From assembly GCA_029062895.1 (NCBI GenBank), contig JAIDPF010000065.1, forward strand, positions 10,555 through 42,780: a stretch of 32,226 nt of DNA, in the 5' to 3' direction. Numbering within the stretch: position 1 is the first letter of the stretch; each line of letters opens with the position of its first letter. The position numbers and the translations under genes were made by a program. A model generated the notes under the pieces. It made no database searches, had not been told where the DNA came from, and was given only the letters and a program-made list of their open reading frames with translations. Below are positions 16,229 through 25,033 of this stretch, in pieces. The stretch is from Lachnospiraceae bacterium (lineage in GTDB: Bacteria; Bacillota; Clostridia; Lachnospirales; Lachnospiraceae).

Positions 16229-16870
16229 TTATTCCTTCCTTTCCAGTTCATACAAAACGGCATTACAGATAGCCGCCGCCACATTGCTTCCGCCTTTCCT
16301 TCCACGATTCACGATATAGGGCACATCCGTTTTCATAATTAACTCCTTAGCGGCTTCCACATTCACAAACCCTACCGGAACCCCTATGACAAATGCCGGC
16401 TTCCATGTCATCCTCTGTATCATTTCATACAGTTGTATCAAAGCCGTAGGAGCGTTTCCTATTGCAAAAATAACAGGTTTTTCAATCATAGCAGCCATTT
16501 CCATGCTGACAGCGGCACGGGTCGTCTTACGTTCCTTCGCCAAACGTGCAATTGTTTCTTCCGCCATAAAGCAATGCACTTCGCCTCCATATTTTGCAAG
16601 ACTTTTTTTATTGACCCCTGCAAGCGCCATATTCGTATCCGTTACTATATCCGCGCCACTGACCATCAACCTTTTAATAACGTCAACAGCATTCTCTGAG
16701 TAGCAAAGCGTCTGTGTATAATCAAAATCTGCCGTGGTATGTATCACCCGCTTCGTAATCATCTCCTGTTCCTTAGGAAGTTTGATCCTCCTTTTTTCCA
16801 ATTCTTCCGAAATGATCTGAAAGCTTCTCCTTTCAATTTCCTCCGGAAGTAAATGTTCTATTTCCTTCAT
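16229..16870 (-). CDS. cbiC: Cobalt-precorrin-8 methylmutase CbiC
   Basis: A protein of about 213 residues that moves the methyl group from C11 to C12, forming cobyrinate from cobalt-precorrin-8. The catalytic histidine lies in the VIHTTADFDY motif, and the ADIVTDTNMALAG and PVGFVNVEAAKE motifs are typical. The start is uncertain: the ATG at 16870 (MKEIEHL) fits the family length, but the best Shine-Dalgarno-like run (GGAAAGG) is 13 bases upstream; in-frame ATGs at 16882 and 16909 are alternatives. Confidence 0.93.
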   Translation of the reverse strand: MKEIEHLLPEEIERRSFQIISEELEKRRIKLPKEQEMITKRVIHTTADFDYTQTLCYSENAVDVIKRLMVSGADIVTDTNMALAGVNKKSLAKYGGEVHCFMAEETIARLAKERKTTRAAVSMEMAAMIEKPVIFAIGNAPTALIQLYEMIQRMTWKPAFVIGVPVGFVNVEAAKELIMKTDVPYIVNRGRKGGSNVAAAICNAVLYELERKE

Positions 16871-16895
16871 CCCGATCCACATACCTTTCCAAATG

Positions 16896-17927
16896 TTATA
16901 TTTTTTCAACCGCCCTTAATAAGATCTCATTTTCCTCCCTGCTTTTTACGGCAATCCGGTAAAAGCCTTTGGATAATCCCCTGAAATTCCCGCAGTCCCG
17001 TATTAAAATCCCCTGCTCCAGCAGATTTTCATACAATGGTTTTTCACTATAAACCAAAATAAAATTGGCTTCACCGGGAAAGACCCACAATCCTTCCCGC
17101 TTCATCCGGTCTGATAAAAATTGACGCTCTCCTTTTATATAATGAACCGTTTCCCGGACAAAATCCGATTGCTCCGCGCAAACAATTCCCGCAGCCTGCG
17201 CAAAAACGGAAAGATTCCACTCAGGGAGATGACGTCTTATCTTATCCAACAAAAAAGCATTGCTGCCGGTCAAATATCCCAGCCTTACTCCGGGAATTGC
17301 AAAAATTTTGGTAAATGCCCGGACAATTAAGAGATTCTCATATTCGGATATCTCCGATACCATGGAAAATTCCTCTCCGCAAAATTCTATGAAGCATTCA
17401 TCCAACACCACGATTATTTTATTTTGTCTGCAAATCTGCAAAATTTTTCTCAAATACGTCTTATCCAGCAGTCTTCCGGTGGGATTATTGGGATTTCCTA
17501 AAAAGAGCACATCCGTATCCTCTGTTAATATTTCCGGAAAATCCTCTTCCGGCAAATAGTCGTTCTCTTTCCGAAACGGATAAAATACAATATTTTCACT
17601 CGCTGCGGCTGCCGCATACTCATATCCATAAAAGGATGGAACCGGAATCAATACTTTACGCGGTTGTAATCCATGTACAACTGCCATAAAAAGCTCCGAT
17701 GCACCATTCCCAAACAGCAGGGATTTCTCTGGAATCCTGAGCATACCGCCAACTGCCTTTTTTAAATCTTTTTCCGCAATATCCGGATAATTAGAGCATG
17801 CCGTTACCGTTTCATACAAAACCGACTCTACTGCTTTTGGCATTCCAAAGGGATTCACATTGATAGAGAAATCAATATCAACATGATTATGATAAATATC
17901 ACCGCCATGTATCCCGTTCACTTGCAA
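16896..17927 (-). CDS. cobD: Threonine-phosphate decarboxylase CobD (TTG start)
   Basis: A 343-residue PLP enzyme of aminotransferase class I/II. In the Salmonella naming, CobD decarboxylates L-threonine phosphate to (R)-1-amino-2-propanol phosphate, the side-chain donor used by CbiB. Visible features are the N-terminal HGGDIY and DFSINVNPFG motif, FLGNPNNPTG and the PLP lysine in FTKIFAIPGVRLGY. The start codon is probably TTG at 17927: GGGAGG lies 7 bases upstream, embedded in the end of cbiB, and there is no ATG near. A GTG at 17921 is the alternative but is spaced less well. It pairs functionally with the preceding cbiB. Confidence 0.92.
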   Translation of the reverse strand: MQVNGIHGGDIYHNHVDIDFSINVNPFGMPKAVESVLYETVTACSNYPDIAEKDLKKAVGGMLRIPEKSLLFGNGASELFMAVVHGLQPRKVLIPVPSFYGYEYAAAAASENIVFYPFRKENDYLPEEDFPEILTEDTDVLFLGNPNNPTGRLLDKTYLRKILQICRQNKIIVVLDECFIEFCGEEFSMVSEISEYENLLIVRAFTKIFAIPGVRLGYLTGSNAFLLDKIRRHLPEWNLSVFAQAAGIVCAEQSDFVRETVHYIKGERQFLSDRMKREGLWVFPGEANFILVYSEKPLYENLLEQGILIRDCGNFRGLSKGFYRIAVKSREENEILLRAVEKI

Positions 17928-17928
17928 T

Positions 17929-18915
17929 TCACATCCTCCCGAAAATGATATAGGAAACTGCCATCAATAATAAACAGGTAACTTCTCCCAGCCACGCCGT
18001 AAGATACATCAGCCGGTTGACGCGCCTGATATCCTCATATTCCACTTTTCTTAAGGCATCCCCTATATAAGGTTTCTTTACCAGCTTACCAAAATAGAAC
18101 GCATCACCAGCCAGTTGAATCCCCAGTGCTCCGGCGCAAACCGATTCCGTCTGTGCAGAATTGGGACTGGCGTGCTGGCGTCTGTCCCTCTTATATATGT
18201 AACAGGCATTCTTTCCCGAAAAACATTTCCCACTGCCAAATGCTGCTGCAATCATAAGGTATGCACTGATGCGGGCGGGAATAAAATTCACAAAATCATC
18301 CAGTTTCGCTGCCGCCCTACCGAAATACAGATATTTCTCATTCTTATATCCAACCATGGAATCCATGGTATTTACGGCTTTATAGAAAAATCCCATAACA
18401 GGACCGCCCAAAGCCGTATAGAGCATCGGGGCAATAACGCCGTCCGATGCATTTTCCGCCACCGTTTCTATGGCTGCCTTTGCTATGCCCTCTTCATCCA
18501 AAGCCGCCGTATCCCTTCCCACAATCATAGATACTGCTTCTCTTGCCGCTTCAGGTTGTCGATCTTTCAAACATCTGTACACTTTCATGCTTTCAACCTT
18601 CAGGCACTTTACCGCCAGAAGCTGATAGGTCATTATTGTCTCTACCACAATTCCCATAACGGGGTGAATCCGGTATGCCCCCAGCAATAAAAGCGCAGTT
18701 GCTGCCACTGTGATCCCCGGTACGAAAACAGCCAATACAATTCCTCTTTTTAATTTGTCCGTATCTTTTTTTATGTCTGCTTTCTCCAGCAGAGTCTTTT
18801 CCAATACCCTTATAAGATTTCCTATCAAGCGAACCGGATGCGGCCAATGATGTGGATCGCCTAAAAATAAATCTAAAAGAAATCCCAAAAAGAATGACAA
18901 AATATGATACTGCAC
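17929..18915 (-). CDS. cbiB: Adenosylcobinamide-phosphate synthase CbiB (GTG start)
   Basis: An integral membrane protein of about 328 residues that attaches aminopropanol phosphate to adenosylcobyric acid. Family motifs are FLGDPHHWPHPVRLIG near the N-terminus, VAENASDGVIAPMLY in the middle and the KAVNTMDSMVGYKN segment. Several hydrophobic helices are present, including one near each end. The start is placed at GTG 18915, 7 bases after a GGGGAG site; an upstream GTG at 18930 is also in frame but lies on that site. It overlaps the ribosome binding region of cobD. Confidence 0.93.
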   Translation of the reverse strand: MQYHILSFFLGFLLDLFLGDPHHWPHPVRLIGNLIRVLEKTLLEKADIKKDTDKLKRGIVLAVFVPGITVAATALLLLGAYRIHPVMGIVVETIMTYQLLAVKCLKVESMKVYRCLKDRQPEAAREAVSMIVGRDTAALDEEGIAKAAIETVAENASDGVIAPMLYTALGGPVMGFFYKAVNTMDSMVGYKNEKYLYFGRAAAKLDDFVNFIPARISAYLMIAAAFGSGKCFSGKNACYIYKRDRRQHASPNSAQTESVCAGALGIQLAGDAFYFGKLVKKPYIGDALRKVEYEDIRRVNRLMYLTAWLGEVTCLLLMAVSYIIFGRM

Positions 18916-18945
18916 TGCCCCACTCCCCACCGCATACTGGTGATC

Positions 18946-19596
18946 CTATAATTTTTGTATATCCGTTATTTTAAATATTTTGTTATGATGTTCTGCCATA
19001 TCCCTTATTTCATATTGCAGCTTGCACCGGTATCCTTCCCCGTTAGAAACCTGATATTCAAAATAGCTGCCACCGCCGTAACTGCTTAGTATGGACATGA
19101 TCGTACCGCCATGAACAATGATTCCTACGGGTTCGTCTTCACACATCATGTTTTTTGAAAATTGAGAAAGCAGATCCACCATCTTATACATCCCTATCCT
19201 ACATCGATGAACAAAAGTTTCCCTGCTTTCCCCTTCCGGAAAAGGAAGTGTTCCGCCGCTGTCAATCCAGTTCTGATATTGCAAATCATTTTGTAAGTCT
19301 CTATAATTTTTTCCTTCAAAGATCCCAAAATCAATTTCTTCCCATTCCTGAATCATGACCGGTTTCTTTTCCGGATAGAGGATCTTTGCTGTCTCCACGC
19401 ATCGTTTCATGGGACTTGAAAACACACATCCTACTTCAGGATAGTAACCTGTATTCTTTGCCTCTAAAAGCCGGCTTATGCCTTCACTTGCAAGCGCCTC
19501 ATCCGTTTTACCAAGATAGCGGCGTTCCCTGTTGGATTCGGCAGCCCCATGTCTGATCATAACCAGATCTATTTGATTTTTTGACCGATTCCACAT
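18946..19596 (-). CDS. cobC: Histidine phosphatase, probable alpha-ribazole phosphatase CobC
   Basis: A 216-residue protein of the histidine (phosphoglycerate mutase-like) phosphatase family. The phosphorylated His16 lies in MIRHGAAES, and other core residues are in SSPMKRCVETA and IIVHGGTI. In this operon the likely substrate is alpha-ribazole 5'-phosphate or adenosylcobalamin 5'-phosphate, removing the phosphate left after CobT/CobS action. The first 28 bp overlap the short cobU-like gene, and GAGGTGG lies about 10 bases upstream of the ATG. The family also contains unrelated phosphatases, so the specific role rests on context. Confidence 0.85.
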   Translation of the reverse strand: MWNRSKNQIDLVMIRHGAAESNRERRYLGKTDEALASEGISRLLEAKNTGYYPEVGCVFSSPMKRCVETAKILYPEKKPVMIQEWEEIDFGIFEGKNYRDLQNDLQYQNWIDSGGTLPFPEGESRETFVHRCRIGMYKMVDLLSQFSKNMMCEDEPVGIIVHGGTIMSILSSYGGGSYFEYQVSNGEGYRCKLQYEIRDMAEHHNKIFKITDIQKL

Positions 19597-19952
19597 ATTA
19601 CACGCACCACCTCATCCGCCTGTCCGGCAAGTTCCACCAGAAGTCTGCCTGTCCATTCCCTGTAGTCCCTTTCCATTTTGTCTATAGGAACAATTCCATT
19701 TCCGATTTCATCACTGACAATAATACAATCCGGAAATTCAGCTAACAGAGCCTTCACCTCCGTTTCCGGACATCCTCCATGTCGGATACTTTCTTTTACC
19801 CAATAATGAAAATGATTAATAATTATGATTTTTCCATGATCCTGCGCATTTACCGTCAATCCTCCATCCAATACGACATAATCCTCTGTTACATACCGAT
19901 TCAGGACATAATTTAATTTTCCCTGCGCGTACCCGCCGACAATCAATTTCAT
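19569..19952 (-). CDS. Short CobU-like P-loop protein
   Basis: A 127-residue protein that looks like a shortened CobU. It has a P-loop variant GGYAQGK (residues 6-12) followed by Leu-Asn instead of Ser/Thr, and near the C-terminus the CobU motif SDEIGNGIVP with the downstream EWTGRLLVELAGQADEV. The middle RIxxHRxxR motif of CobU, which carries the guanylylated histidine, is missing. It could be a kinase-only or accessory form, or a partner of the full-length CobU encoded two genes upstream. It is intact and has normal overlaps with neighbours, so it is unlikely to be a decaying gene. Function is inferred from family resemblance and context. Confidence 0.8.
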   Translation of the reverse strand: MKLIVGGYAQGKLNYVLNRYVTEDYVVLDGGLTVNAQDHGKIIIINHFHYWVKESIRHGGCPETEVKALLAEFPDCIIVSDEIGNGIVPIDKMERDYREWTGRLLVELAGQADEVVRVICGIGQKIK

Positions 19953-19973
19953 ATTATTATACCTTCCAATTTT

Positions 19974-20744
19974 TCAACTACACATATTGAATACGGAAGC
20001 GGCTACTACGATGCTTCCTTCACAGATTAATACAAAATATCCTGCCGTATCACCGGTAATTCCCCCAAATTCTTTTTTACAGCGGTAACCATAATACGCA
20101 AAGGAACATAACGCCGCAGCCACTATGACTCCTCCGGCTTTCCATGACTGGAACAGCATAAAGCCGATGCAGAAAACTGTCTGCAGATACAATGTCCCCT
20201 TAACAATTTTTTTATGGGCATGATCCGCAAATAAAAAGAGAAGACCCTCCTTTTTAGCAAGGGGAAATGTTACTGCACTGATTCCGCACAGGCAACGGGA
20301 TAAATAAAATCCAGCACAGAATATGAGAAGCAGCTGTTTATCCCGAAGTTCTGAAAACGCCCCCAGATAAATCAGTCCGTATAATGCCAGCATGATAACG
20401 GAAAACGCCCCCAAATGAGGATCTTTCATAATCTCTAATTTCCTGTCCTTCGACTGGTAGGAATGAAATGCATCCATCGTATCCATGAACCCGTCTACAT
20501 GAATCCCTCCCGTAACCAGCAGCGGAATCACCATTCCGATTACGGTATCACATAATAATCCAATCCCATACCTGATACACAGCTTATTCCAAAAATAAAC
20601 GAAAACTCCTATGATCAGTCCAATCCAAGGGAAAAAGCACAGTACATATTTCATATCCTCTTCTTTCCACTCAAACTGCGGCATGGGGATCCGGGAATAC
20701 ATGGAAAATGATATGATCAAAGATTTTAATATCCTCATAATCAT
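19974..20744 (-). CDS. cobS: Adenosylcobinamide-GDP ribazoletransferase CobS
   Basis: A 256-residue membrane protein that joins adenosylcobinamide-GDP to alpha-ribazole (phosphate) to complete the lower ligand. The family motif GGIHVDGFMDTMDAF is present, followed by KDPHLGAFSV, and several hydrophobic helices cover most of the rest. The ATG at 20744 has AGAAAGG 7 bases upstream. It lies between the two CobU-like genes, consistent with a shared nucleotide-loop assembly role. Confidence 0.94.
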   Translation of the reverse strand: MIMRILKSLIISFSMYSRIPMPQFEWKEEDMKYVLCFFPWIGLIIGVFVYFWNKLCIRYGIGLLCDTVIGMVIPLLVTGGIHVDGFMDTMDAFHSYQSKDRKLEIMKDPHLGAFSVIMLALYGLIYLGAFSELRDKQLLLIFCAGFYLSRCLCGISAVTFPLAKKEGLLFLFADHAHKKIVKGTLYLQTVFCIGFMLFQSWKAGGVIVAAALCSFAYYGYRCKKEFGGITGDTAGYFVLICEGSIVVAASVFNMCS

Positions 20745-20759
20745 CCTGATGCCTTTCTG

Positions 20760-21332
20760 TTATTCAGCAATATCTGCATCATATATACAGAGCGGAATAC
20801 CTACAACTACTTCTACTACTTTATCTGCCATGACTGCAAGCTGCTCATTAATACTCCCTAATGCTTTTATATATTCCATGGTATCTTCATCATAACGGAT
20901 ACCGTCTTCGAATACGTTATTGGATACGATCACCAGATGTTTTAGTTTTTTGTTTAACAGCTGGATTTCCCTGATGATCTTATCCGTTACCACCTTATGG
21001 GACTGCGGTATTTTATCAATAAACATCTCATTGGCAGTCAGATTGGACATACATTCTAACAAGGCAGTATTTTCTGCTTTAACATCTGAATCGGTCATCT
21101 CCATTTTTTGTAATACTCCGCTGATCGACAACGGCTGTTCTATCGTAATAAACCCCTTGCCGTGTCTCATCATCCGATGCCGTTCAATCCTGGCCTGCGT
21201 TTCTTTATCTACATCCGAAGCCTGCATGGTAGCCAGATAATATTTTTTATTTTCTTTCGCTATGTCCATGGTGTATTGCTCCGCATATGCGGATTTTCCG
21301 CTGCCGCTTCCTCCCAAAATCAGTGTCATCAT
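20760..21332 (-). CDS. cobU: Adenosylcobinamide kinase/guanylyltransferase CobU (divergent C-terminus)
   Basis: A 190-residue protein. It begins with the P-loop GGSGSGKS (7-14) and has the RIERHR motif (49-53) that holds the guanylylated histidine (His52) in the known enzyme. CobU phosphorylates adenosylcobinamide and then transfers GMP to it. The C-terminal part is unusual: where other CobU proteins have an EVGxGIVP motif, this one reads SNNVFEDGIRYDE, followed by a recognisable ADKVVEVVVGIP end. The missing motif is kept in the short CobU-like protein encoded downstream. The start has only a weak ribosome binding site, and MM gives two possible first codons. Confidence 0.88.
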   Translation of the reverse strand: MMTLILGGSGSGKSAYAEQYTMDIAKENKKYYLATMQASDVDKETQARIERHRMMRHGKGFITIEQPLSISGVLQKMEMTDSDVKAENTALLECMSNLTANEMFIDKIPQSHKVVTDKIIREIQLLNKKLKHLVIVSNNVFEDGIRYDEDTMEYIKALGSINEQLAVMADKVVEVVVGIPLCIYDADIAE

Positions 21333-21357
21333 TTACTCTATCGCTGCCTTTCGCCTT

Positions 21358-22452
21358 TTATGGAATTCTTTGATACTGTTCTATCCGAAAGTCCGAAAAC
21401 GACGCGCCGCTATGATATATTTGAAGCGCCATATCCAGTAAAGCCATCATCATGACAGCGCCTGTCCCTTCTCCCAAAGCCATTTCTCCGACAATGACCG
21501 GTTCTATTTCCAATGCTCCCATAAGTTTTGCCACTGCGGGTTCCTTTCCCTTATGCGAAGGAATTAAATATTCCTTTGTCCCAGGGACAATCCGCTCTGC
21601 AAGAAGGGCCGCTGTCATACTGATCACCCCGTCCAATACGATTGGTATATGATATACCGCGCCGCCAATGCAGACACCCGCAAGACCTGCTATATCAAGT
21701 CCACCGACTGTAGCTAAAATTGCCACCGCATCTTTATTTTTCAATTCATACTTATTAACTGCCTCTTTGATCACCTGTCTTTTACGAACAAGCCCTTCCT
21801 CCGTAAGCCCTGCTCCCCGGCCGGTAACCTCGTCAGCTTCACACTTTAACAAGGCGGTCGCAACCGCACTGCTTGTTGTTGTATTTCCAATCCCCAACTC
21901 TCCTGTTGCTGCAATATGATACCCTCTCATTTTGCATTCATATACCATATCAATTCCAACTGCAATTGCCCGGATCGCTTCTTCCTCCGTCATGGCCGGT
22001 TTTTGTCTGAAATTTTCCGTACCGCGCCTGATCTTTCTATTCCATACGCCTTCGATCCGTTCATTACCGTTAATACCGATATCTACAGGTATGACGTCTG
22101 CCCCAATCACTTCTGCCAATTTGCATACCGCCGATTGATTTTTGGCCATGGCCTTTACCACCGCAGTTGTAACCTCCTGCCCTGACTGACTTACTTTTTC
22201 CTGAACGATTCCGTTATCTGCACACATGACAATAACCGCTTTTCTGGAAAGATCGATCTTATCTGAGCCAGTAATGCCCCCGATCTGTGCCGTCAATGTT
22301 TCAAATCTCCCCATGCCGTCAATGGGTTTGGCAATGGCATCCCACTGATCACGCACCCGTTTATTGATCTCACGATCCGGTTTTTCTGCCCTTAACTGTT
22401 CCAATTCATCTCTTGTATATTGATTCCATACGAGTCTCTCCAAGCATTCCAT
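21358..22452 (-). CDS. cobT: Nicotinate-nucleotide-dimethylbenzimidazole phosphoribosyltransferase CobT
   Basis: A 364-residue enzyme that makes alpha-ribazole phosphate from a lower-ligand base and nicotinate mononucleotide. Motifs include [18 protein letters not shown], the [13 protein letters not shown] loop and the catalytic glutamate in GEGTGAVM. The start at 22452 is 47 bp inside cbiP but has GGAGGGAA 6 bases upstream, so it is well supported. No benzimidazole-synthesis gene (bluB, bza) is in the window, so the base may be imported or made elsewhere. Confidence 0.95.
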   Translation of the reverse strand: MECLERLVWNQYTRDELEQLRAEKPDREINKRVRDQWDAIAKPIDGMGRFETLTAQIGGITGSDKIDLSRKAVIVMCADNGIVQEKVSQSGQEVTTAVVKAMAKNQSAVCKLAEVIGADVIPVDIGINGNERIEGVWNRKIRRGTENFRQKPAMTEEEAIRAIAVGIDMVYECKMRGYHIAATGELGIGNTTTSSAVATALLKCEADEVTGRGAGLTEEGLVRKRQVIKEAVNKYELKNKDAVAILATVGGLDIAGLAGVCIGGAVYHIPIVLDGVISMTAALLAERIVPGTKEYLIPSHKGKEPAVAKLMGALEIEPVIVGEMALGEGTGAVMMMALLDMALQIYHSGASFSDFRIEQYQRIP

Positions 22453-23911
22453 AGATTCCCTCCATATCCAGATGCAGTCTTAATGTATCGGCCAATAGAT
22501 CAAACTGTCTTTCCCTAAAGGTTTTATAATCATAAGCCGCATCTCCTTCCAGCGTAACTCCCTTTTTCCCAGCCAATGCCCGTACAACATCCATAGCAAT
22601 ATTTCCCTGATCAAATAAACCATGAACATAAGAGCCGTATATGTTTTCATTGATACCGCTTACCACTATCTTGTGTTCATCAATACTCAGCTGCTCTTTC
22701 TTATGGACTACTGTCTGCCCCATATGTATTTCATATCCATGAAACTTATACCCCGCAATGATTCCCAGCAATCCTTGCAGATCATTGATCACCCCGTCTG
22801 TCTGACAGCGTTTCTTTTCCTGTTTTAATACGGTGGAAACCGGCAGAAGCTCCATTCCCCGAATACTGCCTCCTTCCTCCACACCTTCCGGATCTGATAT
22901 TTCATATCCCAGCATCTGATACCCACCGCAGATTCCAAAAACAGGAATCTCCTGCGCAAGTTTTTTTACAACAGTTTCCAATCCGTTTTGCCGCATCCAC
23001 TTTAAGTCTCCCATGGTATTTTTGCTACCCGGCAAAAATATCATATCCGGGTGATGCAGCTCACTGATCGACGTTATATAACGCACCGACACATTGGGAA
23101 TCGCTTCAAAAACATTAAAATCCGTGAAATTGGATATTCTGGGATAACGTATTACCGCAATATCAATCAATCCCTGTTGTCTTCCCTCAAACCTTTCCGT
23201 CAGACTATCTTCGTCCTCCAGTGATAAGTCCATGTACGGGACCACCCCAGTCACAGGAACTTTTCCTTTTTCCTCCAACATTTCTATTCCCGGATCAAGA
23301 ATAGATTTGTCACCCCGGAATTTATTGATGACCAGACCTTTCACTCTCCTTTTTTCTTTTTCATCCAGCAGCATCAAAGTTCCCAAAAGCTGTGCAAATA
23401 CACCGCCTCTGTCAATATCTCCCACCAAAAGTACAGGTGCGTCTATCATCTCCGCAAGTCCCATGTTCACAATATCATTTTGTTTTAAATTGATTTCTGC
23501 CGGGCTTCCGGCTCCTTCTACCACAATGATATCCGTAAATTCTTCCAACTTATGAAATGCCTTTTTAATCAAAGGAACCAGTTGTTTTTTATAGGCAAAG
23601 TAATCCTTTGCACTCATGTTGCCCAGCACTTCTCCGTTAACGATGACCTGAGATCCTGTATGGTTCAGCGGTTTTAATAAGATGGGATTCATGCAGACCA
23701 TCGGCTCTATTCCCGCCGCCTCCGCCTGCATGACCTGCGCCCTTCCCATTTCCCGTCCCTCCGACGTGATGTAGGAATTTAACGCCATATTCTGTGATTT
23801 GAACGGTGCTGTACGATACCCATCCTGTCTGAAGATCCTGCACAATCCAGCCGTCAGAATACTCTTTCCGGCACCGGACATCGTTCCCTGTATCATGATT
23901 ACTTTTGCCAT
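22406..23911 (-). CDS. cbiP: Adenosylcobyric acid synthase CbiP (CobQ)
   Basis: A 501-residue glutamine-dependent amidase that amidates four carboxylates (b, d, e, g) of adenosylcobyrinate a,c-diamide. The N-terminal domain starts with [13 protein letters not shown] and contains SQNMALNSY and [12 protein letters not shown], diagnostic for CobQ. The glutamine amidotransferase domain has the Cys in [11 protein letters not shown] and the His in [10 protein letters not shown]. It starts 3 bp after the ABC ATPase gene and overlaps cobT at its 3' end. Confidence 0.96.
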   Translation of the reverse strand: MAKVIMIQGTMSGAGKSILTAGLCRIFRQDGYRTAPFKSQNMALNSYITSEGREMGRAQVMQAEAAGIEPMVCMNPILLKPLNHTGSQVIVNGEVLGNMSAKDYFAYKKQLVPLIKKAFHKLEEFTDIIVVEGAGSPAEINLKQNDIVNMGLAEMIDAPVLLVGDIDRGGVFAQLLGTLMLLDEKEKRRVKGLVINKFRGDKSILDPGIEMLEEKGKVPVTGVVPYMDLSLEDEDSLTERFEGRQQGLIDIAVIRYPRISNFTDFNVFEAIPNVSVRYITSISELHHPDMIFLPGSKNTMGDLKWMRQNGLETVVKKLAQEIPVFGICGGYQMLGYEISDPEGVEEGGSIRGMELLPVSTVLKQEKKRCQTDGVINDLQGLLGIIAGYKFHGYEIHMGQTVVHKKEQLSIDEHKIVVSGINENIYGSYVHGLFDQGNIAMDVVRALAGKKGVTLEGDAAYDYKTFRERQFDLLADTLRLHLDMEGIYGMLGETRMESIYKR

Positions 23912-23914
23912 ATG

Positions 23915-25033
23915 TCATCCAAACCTTTTTGGTAATATGATTTCAATTTCTTTGTTTTCCTTTTTTGCATATTCAAGCAATTCCCTGTTGGCAGACTCCA
24001 ATGTGCCAAAGGATTCTTTACAGCAGATCACTTTCCTGCAAATATCCACTCTTTTTTTTGCAGTCTCTAGCAGCATATCTGTAATTGGTTCAAAACTTTC
24101 TGCTGCCACACAACAGGAGGCCAACGCTTTTGCCACGGGATAGTCAAGATCGTTACAAAACAAAATCCCCGCATCGAACGCTATTCCCTGACGCTGTAGT
24201 CTCCGGTAAACATTTCTACCGGTTCCCCCGCCCGCTATGACAAAAACTTCCGCATTTCCTTTCACCGCATCCAGTTCCATATTGCCGTTTTTTTCGTTAT
24301 AACTACCTGATGATATCCGAAACAGCTTGGAGATATATCCGTCTTCAAAGATCTCCTCAGGACTGCCAAACCGGTCAACATACTTCCCGTTGATACACAG
24401 TATTTTATCCGAAACCCTTTCTGCCAGTTCCAGTTCATGAAGGGACATAATCACGGTCAATCCCCTTTCCTTCCTCATTTGCTGGAGGATCGACAAAAAT
24501 TCTAATTTATATTTCACATCCAAAAAAGAAGTGGGTTCATCAAGAACGATGATCTCCGGTTCCTGACAGATGGCGCGGGCAAGCATGACCCGCTGTCTTT
24601 GTCCGTCGCTGACCCGGGTAAAATCCTGATCCTTAATATCTGTTACATGGACTAACTCCATAGCTTCTCTGACCACCCTGCGGTCATCTTCTGTCAAGAT
24701 GCCAAAATGCCCCGTATATGGATAACGTCCCGTAGCCGTTACATCCTCACAGGTCATCATTTCCGTATGCATCCTTTCTGTCAGCACTACCGCCATTTTC
24801 TGGGAAAATTCTTCTCCGGATAGATTTGCTACATTATGCTGATCCAGATAAACAACGCCTCCTGTCAAGGCGATCTGTCTTGCAATGCTTTTCAGGACAG
24901 TTGTTTTTCCAGCGCCGTTTGGTCCAATCAGAGTTAAGATCTGACCTTTTTCCAGACGGATCTCTATATTCTCTATCAGGGGATGCTTCTGATACCCTAC
25001 GCTCATCTTCTCTGTGAAAAAATAATATCCCAT
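23915..25033 (-). CDS. btuD: Corrinoid/tetrapyrrole ABC transporter ATPase with extra C-terminal domain
   Basis: A 372-residue protein. Residues about 1-250 are a standard FecE/BtuD ATPase: Walker A GPNGAGKT, Q-loop, signature VSDGQRQRVMLARA, Walker B EIIVLDEPTS and the switch His in MSLHELE. Residues about 260-372 form an added domain that opens with VFVIAGGGTGRN, like a Rossmann nucleotide-binding turn, and has AGILFCNDLDYPVAKALA and repeated Cys (CC) pairs. I recall similar tails on clostridial ATPases of this type but no assigned function. The start overlaps the permease stop as TGATG. The transported compound is inferred from the riboswitch operon, so cobalamin, cobinamide or another tetrapyrrole are all possible. 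Confidence 0.88.
   Translation of the reverse strand: MGYYFFTEKMSVGYQKHPLIENIEIRLEKGQILTLIGPNGAGKTTVLKSIARQIALTGGVVYLDQHNVANLSGEEFSQKMAVVLTERMHTEMMTCEDVTATGRYPYTGHFGILTEDDRRVVREAMELVHVTDIKDQDFTRVSDGQRQRVMLARAICQEPEIIVLDEPTSFLDVKYKLEFLSILQQMRKERGLTVIMSLHELELAERVSDKILCINGKYVDRFGSPEEIFEDGYISKLFRISSGSYNEKNGNMELDAVKGNAEVFVIAGGGTGRNVYRRLQRQGIAFDAGILFCNDLDYPVAKALASCCVAAESFEPITDMLLETAKKRVDICRKVICCKESFGTLESANRELLEYAKKENKEIEIILPKRFG

Noticed and set aside
19569-19952. Short CobU-like gene as a pseudogene fragment
   Set aside because: It has an intact frame with normal overlaps, a preserved GNGIVP motif and a P-loop with its Lys; a decaying copy would not be expected to keep these.
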